A DNA stretch of 7,081 bases, from NCBI GenBank assembly GCA_946531785.1, contig CAMNAT010000109.1, forward strand, positions 1 through 7,081. Reading direction: 5' to 3'. Every line of letters begins with the position of its first letter. Position 1 is the stretch's first letter. This DNA comes from an uncultured Oscillospiraceae bacterium. GTDB lineage: Bacteria; Bacillota; Clostridia; UBA1381. A program made the translations under genes and the position numbers. Below the pieces are notes generated by a model. It saw only the letters and a program-made list of their open reading frames with translations, was not told the origin of the DNA and did no database searches. Shown here piece by piece: positions 1-5,433 of this stretch.

Positions 1-24
1 ACCGCCGAGCGTTAGCTCGGTGGT
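1..24 (+). other. Strong hairpin at the window edge, upstream of the HutP-family gene
   Basis: ACCGCCGAGC and GCTCGGTGGT can pair as a 10-bp stem with one G-T wobble around the tetraloop GTTA. No T-run follows (the next bases are GGAAGG), so it is not a classical intrinsic terminator. It could be an mRNA leader or processing structure, or the end of an upstream gene: one frame through it stops at the TGA at 32-34. The sequence before base 1 is missing, so its role cannot be settled. Confidence 0.5.
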
Positions 25-53
25 GGAAGGTTGATAAAAAGGAGTATGGAAGT

Positions 54-467
54 ATGGAAGGAACAAACAGCAAGATAGTATGTAAAGCGGCTCTGGGCAT
101 GGCAATGAGCGAGTCGCGTGAGGAGGAAAGCTCAGTCAAGGCATCTCTCTCGGCTCTCGGCATAAAGGCGGCGGCGGTGGATTTCGGCAGCGATTTCCGC
201 GACGCGGTGCCCAAAATTTTGGAGCGCGCAGTCGTGGCGGCGCGTCGCGAGGGCGTTATCGCCGGTTCGCATTCGGAGGAGGGCGCGGTAGCGGGCGCGG
301 CTCATGAGGCTATCCAGCAGATACTCAATAAATGCACCGGACTCAATCTCGGCGGCAAGATCGGCATAGCACGCGGCGGCGAGCATGTCGCGGTGGGGCT
401 GTTTTTCACAGTGGGACTGTTGAACCTCAACGATGTGGTGATAGGTCTGGGGCACAGAGCAGTATAA
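54..467 (+). CDS. HutP-family protein (putative RNA-binding regulator)
   Basis: This 137-residue protein looks like the clostridial branch of the HutP family. Bacillus HutP is an RNA-binding antiterminator of the histidine-utilisation operon, activated by L-histidine and Mg2+. The recognisable part is the C-terminal half: GGKIGIARGGEHVAVGLFF (about 100-118) and the end VVIGLGHRAV (128-137), matching the Bacillus ending FGVGINHI, so the final His (H134) is kept. From memory of the Bacillus protein, the two other metal-binding histidines (H73 and H77 there) fall on glycines here (G77 and G81). No hut genes are visible, so a role in histidine use is not supported; the target is unknown. AAGGAG at 39-44 lies 9 bases before ATG 54. 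An ATG at 46 is too close to it and soon meets a stop. The gene is 11 bp upstream of aroH-cmk and probably cotranscribed with it. Confidence 0.8.
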   Translation: MEGTNSKIVCKAALGMAMSESREEESSVKASLSALGIKAAAVDFGSDFRDAVPKILERAVVAARREGVIAGSHSEEGAVAGAAHEAIQQILNKCTGLNLGGKIGIARGGEHVAVGLFFTVGLLNLNDVVIGLGHRAV

Positions 468-478
468 GGAGAATAAAT

Positions 479-1516
479 ATGGCAGTACGGGCGATACGCG
501 GCGCGACGACCGCGGACAGTAATACAAGAGAGGATATATTTAATGCCGCGCAGGAGCTGATCTCGGATATCATCAAGGCGAACGGGCTTGATACGGCGGA
601 TATAACGGATATAATTTTCACCGTAACACCGGATATAACGGCTGTGTTCCCCGCGGCGGCGGTGCGCGGGATGGGCATAACGGATGTGCCGCTTCTGGAT
701 ATGGCGGCGCCGGATATAGATAACGCGCTTAAAATGTGCATAAGAGTGATGATGCATATAAATACGGAGCTTGCAAACAGCGGGCTGAAGCATATTTATT
801 TAAAGGGGGCAAGGAGCTTGAGACCTGATATAGTAAACAGAAAAAAGATTTCTGTCGCGATCGACGGTCCCGCAGGAGCGGGAAAAAGCTCGGTCGCAAA
901 GCAGGCGGCGGTCGATATGGGCTATGTCTATATAGACACCGGCGCGATGTACCGCACCGTCGGAGTTTACGGGCTTGAAAACGGGATAGATGTTATCTCG
1001 TCACCGGCAGATGTTGTTCCGGAGCTTGATAAGATAAAAATAGATATAAAATATGAGGACGGCGTGCAGAGAATGTATCTGAACGGAAGGGATGTTTCCT
1101 CGCGCATCCGCGAAAATGACGCGTCTATGGCTGCGTCGGCTGTCGCGACCGTCGGCGAGGTGCGCCGCAGACTGGTGGATATGCAGCGCGAAATGGCAAA
1201 GGCGGGCGGCGTTGTGATGGACGGCAGGGATATAGGCTCGGTAGTCCTTCCGGACGCGGAGCTCAAGATCTACCTCACCGCATCGGTGCATGAGCGGGCT
1301 ATGCGCCGCTGGCGCGAGTATAACGAAAAGGGCATCGAGTGTGATTTTGAAGCGCTGAAGCGTGATGTCGAGGAGCGCGACAGAAACGATATGTCCCGCG
1401 CGGAATCGCCGCTGGTGCAGGTCGAGGACGCTGTGCTGCTCGATTCGAGTGATATGATCTATGACGAGGTCGTAGCGGCAGTGAAGTCGATGATACAGAA
1501 CGCAGAAAACAGATAA
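479..1516 (+). CDS. aroH-cmk: Chorismate mutase (AroH type) fused to cytidylate kinase
   Basis: One uninterrupted frame of 345 residues encodes two enzymes. Residues 1-117 are an AroH-fold chorismate mutase (chorismate to prephenate, for Phe/Tyr synthesis): IRGATT at 6-11, TPD at 50-52, FPA at 57-59, CIRVMM at 87-92, Y107 and LRPD at 114-117. Equivalents of Bacillus Arg7, Arg63, Arg90, Tyr108 and Arg116 are present. The usual Glu78 is A77 and Cys75 is D74. Residues 123-345 are cytidylate kinase (CMP/dCMP phosphorylation with ATP): P-loop GPAGAGKSS 130-138, DTGAMYR 153-159, DGRDIGSVVLPDA 248-260, RDRNDMSRAESPL 300-312. The linker is only about five residues, with no stop and no ATG at the cmk boundary. 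AAGGAG at 466-471 precedes ATG 479 by 7 bases; longer upstream in-frame starts would run through the HutP-family gene and are rejected. A weak internal TTG at 818 cannot be excluded as a cmk start. plsC follows after 15 bp. Confidence 0.93.
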   Translation: MAVRAIRGATTADSNTREDIFNAAQELISDIIKANGLDTADITDIIFTVTPDITAVFPAAAVRGMGITDVPLLDMAAPDIDNALKMCIRVMMHINTELANSGLKHIYLKGARSLRPDIVNRKKISVAIDGPAGAGKSSVAKQAAVDMGYVYIDTGAMYRTVGVYGLENGIDVISSPADVVPELDKIKIDIKYEDGVQRMYLNGRDVSSRIRENDASMAASAVATVGEVRRRLVDMQREMAKAGGVVMDGRDIGSVVLPDAELKIYLTASVHERAMRRWREYNEKGIECDFEALKRDVEERDRNDMSRAESPLVQVEDAVLLDSSDMIYDEVVAAVKSMIQNAENR

Positions 1517-1531
1517 GCAAGGAGAAGAAAG

Positions 1532-2113
1532 ATGTTATTACGCAAAATCGCAAGGGTGATCGTCCGTATACTTTTGTTCTTTATGTTCCCGATCACCGTA
1601 ACCGGAAGGGAAAATGTGCCGGCAAGCGGCGGTGTTATACTTGCCATCAACCATAAGAGCAATCTCGATCCGGTGATGATGGGCGTGTTCTGCCCGTATC
1701 CGGAAAGAATGACCTTTATGGCAAAGGCGGAGCTGTTCAAAAACAAATTCTTCGGCGCGCTCATCACCAAGCTGGGCGCGTTCCCGATACAGCGCGGCAG
1801 GGGCGATATAGGCGCTATGAAGGCGGCGCTGCAGATACTTAAAAAGGGCGATATACTTATGATGTTCCCCGAGGGCGGCAGAGTCAGGGACGGCGAAAAG
1901 CGCCGCGCAAAGCCGGGTGTTGCGGCTATCGCGGCACGCGCTTCGGCTCCGGTCGTTCCGGTGCATATCAAAAACGGCTACAGATGGATGCGCCGCGTGA
2001 CGATAGCATTCGGCGAGCCTATGGATCTTACGGAAGAATATGGCAGCAAGCCGACGGCAGAGGAGACTCAGGCTCTTGCTGACAAGGTACTGGAGCGGAT
2101 CTATGAGCTGTAA
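1532..2113 (+). CDS. plsC: 1-acyl-sn-glycerol-3-phosphate acyltransferase
   Basis: This 193-residue lysophosphatidic acid acyltransferase transfers an acyl chain to the sn-2 position of 1-acylglycerol-3-phosphate, giving phosphatidic acid at the inner membrane face. The catalytic HX4D motif is NHKSNLDP (40-47; H41 and D46). The other family blocks are FPIQRG (84-89), the substrate-binding FPEGGR (112-117, for the common FPEGTR) and VPVHI (142-146). Residues 6-23 form a hydrophobic N-terminal segment that probably anchors it to the membrane. Its length is typical of the short bacterial PlsC proteins found next to cmk in Firmicutes. AAGGAG at 1519-1524 lies 7 bases upstream of the ATG. The 3' end overlaps ispH by 11 bp, suggesting translational coupling. 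It would act after PlsX (encoded in the next operon) and the PlsY acyltransferase, which is not in this window. Confidence 0.93.
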   Translation: MLLRKIARVIVRILLFFMFPITVTGRENVPASGGVILAINHKSNLDPVMMGVFCPYPERMTFMAKAELFKNKFFGALITKLGAFPIQRGRGDIGAMKAALQILKKGDILMMFPEGGRVRDGEKRRAKPGVAAIAARASAPVVPVHIKNGYRWMRRVTIAFGEPMDLTEEYGSKPTAEETQALADKVLERIYEL

Positions 2114-4136
2114 TGAGATAAAGGTAGCAAAGACCGCCGGCTTCTGCTTCGGCGTTAAGCGCGCGGTGGACGGCGCGTATTCGGCACTTAAAGAGGGCAG
2201 GAAGATAGCAACGCTCGGCGATATAATCCATAACCGGCAGGTTACAGACGATCTTGCATCCCGCGGCGTCGTGTCGTATGAAAGACCTGAGGATATCCCC
2301 GACGACTGCACGATAGTCATCCGCGCCCACGGCGTGGGTAAGGATGTGTATGAACGCATCGGAGACAGACCGTACATCGACCTGACCTGTCCGTTTGTTG
2401 AAAAGATTCATAAGATAGCAGAAAAATATCACAAGGAGGGGTATCAGATCGTCATAATCGGCGACAAAAACCACCCCGAGGTAAGAGGCATAAACGGCTG
2501 GTGTGAGGGGTCAGCGGTCATAATCGACAGCGAAACTACCGAAATACACGAGGATTTTTCCAATAAATCCCTTTGCATTGTGGCACAAACAACAATTAAA
2601 AAAAATAATTTTGTGCAAATAGTACAAATTTTAAAAAAGACTTGCAAAAGTAGTATAGAATTTGATACAATATGTAGTGCGACTAAAGACAGGCAGGAGG
2701 AAACCGCTGCTTTGGCTGTGTCATCCGATTGTATGATCGTTATCGGAGGGCGCAACAGCTCGAACACAAAAAAGCTGTTTGAGATATCAAAGCGGCTGTG
2801 TCCCGAGACCTGGCATGTCGAGACCGCGGACGAGGTTCCGCGAAAACAATATAATAAAATAGGTATTACGGCGGGAGCTTCAACGCCCGCGCGTATTATC
2901 CAGGAGGTAGTAAAGGCTATGAGTGAAAATCTTAAAAATGAAGAGAGCTTTGCAGAACTGTTCGAAAGCTCCGAACAGAAAACTCTCAACAATGGGGACA
3001 TTGTGGACGGTATCGTTGTAGAGGTCCGCAAGAATGAAGTAATCGTTGATCTCGGCGGTTTCAAGTATAACGGTCAGCTTGCCGCGGATCAGATCACTGA
3101 CGACCCGTCACTTGAGCCGTCTGATGTTGTAAAGGAAGGCGACACGATCAGGGTTTACGTTGTAGGCGTGAACGATGCTGAAGGAAAGGTAGTTTTATCA
3201 AGAAAGAAATTGGTAGCTATAGAGAGCTGGAACAAAATCAAAGCGGCTTACGAACAGGGCGAGACGATGGTAGGAAAGGTAATAAGAGCCGTTAAGGGCG
3301 GAGTGATCCTTTCTGCTGACGGCGCACAGGTATTCGTTCCGGCAAGACAGGCATCAGACAGATATGTGTCGGATCTTCAGAGTCTTGTAGGAGAAACTCT
3401 CAAGGTAAAGCTTATCGAGCTTGACGAGAGAAGAAAGAGAGTAGTAGGCTCTGCGCGCGTGCTTCTCGAAGCTGAGCGCAAGGCGAAGGAGGAAGAATTC
3501 TGGGCATCTGCCGAGGTAGGCAAGCACTACACCGGTACAGTTAAGTCACTTACATCGTTCGGCGCATTTGTTGACATTGGCGGTATCGACGGACTGGTTC
3601 ACATCAGTGAGCTTTCATGGAACAAGATCAAGCATCCGTCAGAGGTATGCGCTGTCGGTGATGTTATGGATGTATACATCAAGGACATCAACCCGGAGAC
3701 AAAGAAAATATCACTGGGCTTCAAGAAGCTTGAGGACAACCCGTGGGTAATTGCAGAGAACAAGATCCATGTGGGCGATGTGATCAAGGTAAAGATCGTA
3801 AGAATGATGCCGTTTGGTGCATTTGCTGAGATCATCCCGTCAGTTGACGGTCTTATCCACATCTCGCAGATCGCAGACCGCCGCATAGGCAAGCCTGAGG
3901 ATGTGCTGAGCATCGGTCAGGAGGTCGATGTAAAGGTCACAGATGTAAACTGGGAGGACAAGAAGATAAGCCTTTCAATAAGAGCGCTCATCGAGCCGAA
4001 GAAGGAAGAAGAGGCAGCTCCTGTTGTTGAGGACGAGGATGTTCAGCCCGAGTCAACACTTGTATATTCGACCGATCCCGAGGTAGAGGTCGTTGCAGGT
4101 ATCGACGTAGATGAAGAGGCTCCCGAAGCTGAATAA
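2103..4136 (+). CDS. ispH-rpsA: IspH (HMBPP reductase) fused to ribosomal protein S1
   Basis: This 677-residue fusion starts with IspH (about 1-272), the [4Fe-4S] enzyme ending the MEP pathway by reducing HMBPP to IPP and DMAPP. Cluster cysteines C15 (GFCFGV), C96 (LTCPFV) and C191 (TICSATKDRQ) are present. So are H43, H76 (RAHGV), H124 and E126 (HPEV), T163/T164, S219/N221 (GGRNSSNTKK) and S260 (AGAST). The S1 part has four OB-fold repeats at about 297-370, 386-456, 473-545 and 560-632. The last two carry the classic RNA-binding signatures FGAF and GLVHIS or GLIHIS. An acidic tail fills 633-677. S1 aids mRNA binding and translation. ATG 2103 was chosen because GGAG (2092-2095) lies 7 bases upstream and IspH homology begins at once (NEIKVAKTAGFCFG); an earlier in-frame ATG at 2040 is buried in plsC. 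IspH-S1 fusions are known in Clostridia. Methionine 273 (ATG 2919) may be a second start for free S1 of 405 residues. Confidence 0.95.
   Translation: MSCNEIKVAKTAGFCFGVKRAVDGAYSALKEGRKIATLGDIIHNRQVTDDLASRGVVSYERPEDIPDDCTIVIRAHGVGKDVYERIGDRPYIDLTCPFVEKIHKIAEKYHKEGYQIVIIGDKNHPEVRGINGWCEGSAVIIDSETTEIHEDFSNKSLCIVAQTTIKKNNFVQIVQILKKTCKSSIEFDTICSATKDRQEETAALAVSSDCMIVIGGRNSSNTKKLFEISKRLCPETWHVETADEVPRKQYNKIGITAGASTPARIIQEVVKAMSENLKNEESFAELFESSEQKTLNNGDIVDGIVVEVRKNEVIVDLGGFKYNGQLAADQITDDPSLEPSDVVKEGDTIRVYVVGVNDAEGKVVLSRKKLVAIESWNKIKAAYEQGETMVGKVIRAVKGGVILSADGAQVFVPARQASDRYVSDLQSLVGETLKVKLIELDERRKRVVGSARVLLEAERKAKEEEFWASAEVGKHYTGTVKSLTSFGAFVDIGGIDGLVHISELSWNKIKHPSEVCAVGDVMDVYIKDINPETKKISLGFKKLEDNPWVIAENKIHVGDVIKVKIVRMMPFGAFAEIIPSVDGLIHISQIADRRIGKPEDVLSIGQEVDVKVTDVNWEDKKISLSIRALIEPKKEEEAAPVVEDEDVQPESTLVYSTDPEVEVVAGIDVDEEAPEAE
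2642..2671 (+). promoter_or_regulatory. Candidate intragenic promoter within ispH, upstream of the S1 part
   Basis: TTGCAA (2642-2647) and TACAAT (2666-2671) are separated by 18 bases, a plausible sigma-A pair. The -35 is identical to that of the fapR promoter in this window. The upstream 50 bases (2591-2640) contain only seven G or C by my count, resembling an UP element, in a gene otherwise near 50% GC. An imperfect dyad (AATTTTGTGC 2607-2616 with GTACAAATTT 2622-2631, 8 of 10 paired) sits just before the -35. Transcription would begin near 2678, about 240 bases before the possible S1 start. This is inference from sequence; AT-rich coding DNA can mimic promoters. Confidence 0.45.
2902..2921 (+). 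promoter_or_regulatory. Candidate internal ribosome binding site and start for free ribosomal protein S1
   Basis: AGGAGG (2902-2907) stands 11 bases before an in-frame ATG (2919-2921), exactly where IspH homology ends and before the first S1 repeat. The peptide from this Met (MSENLKNEESFAELFES) resembles a natural S1 N-terminus. Initiation here would give a 405-residue S1 without IspH. The spacing is slightly long. AGGAGG also occurs by chance in Gln-Glu-Glu codons at 2695-2700, so the motif alone is weak; its position is the argument. Confidence 0.5.
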
Positions 4137-4149
4137 TCGGATATATACT

Positions 4150-4180
4150 AAAGGCAGTCGTTTGGCTGCCTTTATACATT
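4150..4180 (+). terminator. Likely terminator of the hutP-like/aroH-cmk/plsC/ispH-rpsA operon
   Basis: AAAGGCAG (4150-4157) pairs perfectly with CTGCCTTT (4166-4173) around an 8-base loop, 13 bases after the ispH-rpsA stop. The following TTTATACATTT is T-rich but interrupted, so termination may be partial and some read-through into the DUF5684 gene is possible. Confidence 0.7.
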
Positions 4181-4210
4181 TAATAAGCTTGAAAATGAGG
4201 TAAACGGAAG

Positions 4211-4690
4211 ATGATCTCTGTATCTTTGATATTTTCGGTGTTCGGCGTGACGAACCTGTCCGCGGTATTGGTGATGATATATTATGCAATGCAGATACTC
4301 GGCTATTACAAGCTGTTCGACAAGGCGGGAGAGTCCGTCTGGCGCTGCTTTATACCGATACTCAATGAGTATACGGAAACGAAGATAGCGTGGAGCGGCA
4401 GAGTGTATTGGCAGATACTTGCACTTGGTGCGGGGTCTGCTGTGTTCAGCTATCTTATGGGAGTTACCTCCGGCATGGTGCAGACCGGCTGTCTGCTGGC
4501 GATGGGGCTGTGCTTTGCGGGCGGCGTGATACTCAACATCAAGCGAAGCTACCGTCTTGCGCAGGCGTTCGGCAAGGGCAAGGGCATGGCTATTGGCATA
4601 CTGATATTCCCGCCGCTTTTTCATATGATCCTTGGCTTTGGCAGCGCGCAATACCGCAAGCAGAAAAGGATCGATCTGAAAAGACATTGA
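4211..4690 (+). CDS. DUF5684-type small integral membrane protein
   Basis: This 159-residue protein has about four hydrophobic segments (roughly 4-30, 66-85, 88-108 and 125-143) and is predicted to sit in the cytoplasmic membrane. Its pattern matches what I know of DUF5684: a first helix, then YKLFDKAGESVWRCFIPILN (33-52), a loop ending KIAW, the stretch RLAQAFGKGKGMAIG (115-129), and the near-terminal ILGFGSAQY (140-148). The family has no established function that I know of; members often occur as single genes. A basic tail (RKQKRIDLKRH) ends the protein. The ATG is preceded by GAGG (4197-4200) with a 10-base gap, a modest ribosome binding site. It lies between two terminator-like hairpins and I see no convincing promoter in the 74-bp gap before it, so expression by read-through from the S1 operon is possible. 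The family assignment is from memory of motifs and is moderately sure. Confidence 0.8.
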   Translation: MISVSLIFSVFGVTNLSAVLVMIYYAMQILGYYKLFDKAGESVWRCFIPILNEYTETKIAWSGRVYWQILALGAGSAVFSYLMGVTSGMVQTGCLLAMGLCFAGGVILNIKRSYRLAQAFGKGKGMAIGILIFPPLFHMILGFGSAQYRKQKRIDLKRH

Positions 4691-4700
4691 TATTTAAGGG

Positions 4701-4728
4701 GGCTGTTTTATGACAGCCACTTATTTTG
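4701..4728 (+). terminator. Likely terminator after the DUF5684 gene
   Basis: GGCTGT (4701-4706) pairs with ACAGCC (4713-4718) around a six-base loop, followed by ACTTATTTT. It starts 10 bases after the stop codon. The stem is short and the T-run imperfect, but the position between two transcription units fits. Confidence 0.6.
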
Positions 4729-4810
4729 TGTATATTCTGGGCAATATGGCTAAAAACATAACTACATTTTGTATGAATTAACGATATTTGAACAAAAAGG
4801 GAAAATGCTC

Positions 4811-4839
4811 TTGCAATCGGTATTGCTTTGATTTATAAT
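4811..4839 (+). promoter_or_regulatory. Promoter of the fapR-plsX-fabH operon
   Basis: TTGCAA (4811-4816) and a perfect TATAAT (4834-4839) are spaced by 17 bases, a strong vegetative sigma-A promoter. Transcription should start near 4846, giving a leader of about 60 bases before the fapR ATG. The DNA upstream (about 4740-4805) is AT-rich with A-runs, which may help polymerase binding. I see no gene in the 215-bp gap between 4691 and 4905. Confidence 0.85.
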
Positions 4840-4854
4840 GGAGATGATGGGTTT

Positions 4855-4871
4855 TTGAGACCTGCTACTAA
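4855..4871 (-). promoter_or_regulatory. FapR operator
   Basis: Read on the minus strand, this 17-mer is TTAGTAGCAGGTCTCAA. It matches 13 of 17 positions of the Bacillus FapR box as I recall it (TTAGTACCTAGTCTTAA), including the TTAGTA half and GTCT. It lies about 9-25 bases after the expected transcription start, where bound FapR would block initiation or early elongation. The gene directly downstream encodes FapR, which fits autoregulation. The consensus is from memory. Confidence 0.75.
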
Positions 4872-4905
4872 TATTAATTAACAATTACCCGGGAGGCGGA
4901 TCGGT

Positions 4906-5433
4906 ATGACGAAAAAAGAACGGCATGTTTTGCTCATGTCGCTTATTAATGAAGATCCGTTTCTGAAGGATGAGGAGCTTGCGGCAAAATGCGGCGTGAG
5001 CATTTCATCCATACGCAACGACCGCGCAGAGCTCGGTATCGCGGAATACCGCGAGCGGATAAAATCCGCTGCCGAGGGCGAGAGGGAAACGAAGGAGGAG
5101 CTGCTTGATGTCACCCCGTATGAGAACGGGATATCAGTGCTCGACACTGACGGCAGTATGCTTTTCTACAATACTGATATAGTGAAGAGTCAGTATATAT
5201 ACGCGTTTGCGGAAAACCTTGCGCTCAGTGTCATCGAGGCAAAGGCGGCGCTTATAAAGGTAGCGAATGTGAAATATATGCTTCAGGTGCACGCGGGAGA
5301 AAGGCTCGTCGCAAAATCGCGGGTGATACGCAGCCGCGAGGATGAGTATATAGTGCATGTGCATATAACATCCGGACACAAGGAAGTGTTCAGGGGTAAA
5401 TTTAATCTTGAATTGATCGAGGCTGGCATATGA
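4906..5433 (+). CDS. fapR: FapR, malonyl-CoA-responsive repressor of lipid synthesis
   Basis: FapR represses fatty acid and phospholipid synthesis genes and is released by malonyl-CoA. The 175-residue protein has an N-terminal DeoR-like helix-turn-helix (about 5-45; DEELAAKCGVSISSIRNDR at 22-40), the conserved RERIK (49-53), a linker, and a C-terminal hot-dog effector domain (about 74-175; NGISVLDTDG, IYAFAENLALSVIEAKAAL, HAGERLVAKSRV). Compared with Bacillus FapR as I remember it (188 residues), the linker between RERIK and the hot-dog is about ten residues shorter, missing the EVIGEIIDL-like helix. The ligand-contacting Arg-Gly pair (R106-G107 there) is K94-S95 here. F87 aligns with the Bacillus pocket Phe. 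GGGAGG (4891-4896) lies 9 bases before the ATG. A FapR box precedes the gene, and its stop overlaps plsX by 4 bp. The family is clear; effector specificity is less so. Confidence 0.92.
   Translation: MTKKERHVLLMSLINEDPFLKDEELAAKCGVSISSIRNDRAELGIAEYRERIKSAAEGERETKEELLDVTPYENGISVLDTDGSMLFYNTDIVKSQYIYAFAENLALSVIEAKAALIKVANVKYMLQVHAGERLVAKSRVIRSREDEYIVHVHITSGHKEVFRGKFNLELIEAGI

Noticed and set aside
46..78. ATG at 46 as the start of the first gene
   Set aside because: It is one base after the ribosome binding site and its frame meets a TAG after ten codons.
332..478. Upstream extension of the aroH-cmk frame to an ATG at 332
   Set aside because: It lies inside the HutP-family gene, has no ribosome binding site and encodes no AroH homology; ATG 479 has AAGGAG at the right distance.
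132..527. Minus-strand open frames throughout the window, for example this one and 1538-2377
   Set aside because: They are antisense to clearly recognisable genes, give low-complexity His/Arg-rich or Ser-rich products, and lack plausible ribosome binding sites.
841..847. A-AAA-AAG heptamer in the correct phase at the aroH-cmk junction, a possible -1 frameshift site
   Set aside because: The zero frame already encodes the complete cmk, and the -1 frame runs on for many codons encoding nothing recognisable. The heptamer is simply Lys-Lys codons.
2040..2102. Upstream ATG at 2040 for ispH-rpsA
   Set aside because: The extra 21 residues are an Arg/Leu-rich shadow of plsC; ATG 2103 has GGAG 7 bases upstream and IspH homology starts at once.
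2695..2720. Another AGGAGG inside ispH with a TTG 11 bases later
   Set aside because: It encodes the conserved RQEET of IspH and a start there would make a broken IspH fragment. It shows that AGGAGG can arise by chance in this gene.
4874..4881. TTAATTAA palindrome after the FapR box
   Set aside because: It is short and AT-only in an AT-rich leader; there is no reason to think it is a separate operator.
4691..4905. Searched for a small RNA or short peptide gene in the gap before fapR
   Set aside because: Apart from the terminator, promoter and operator I see no open frame with a ribosome binding site and no further convincing hairpin.
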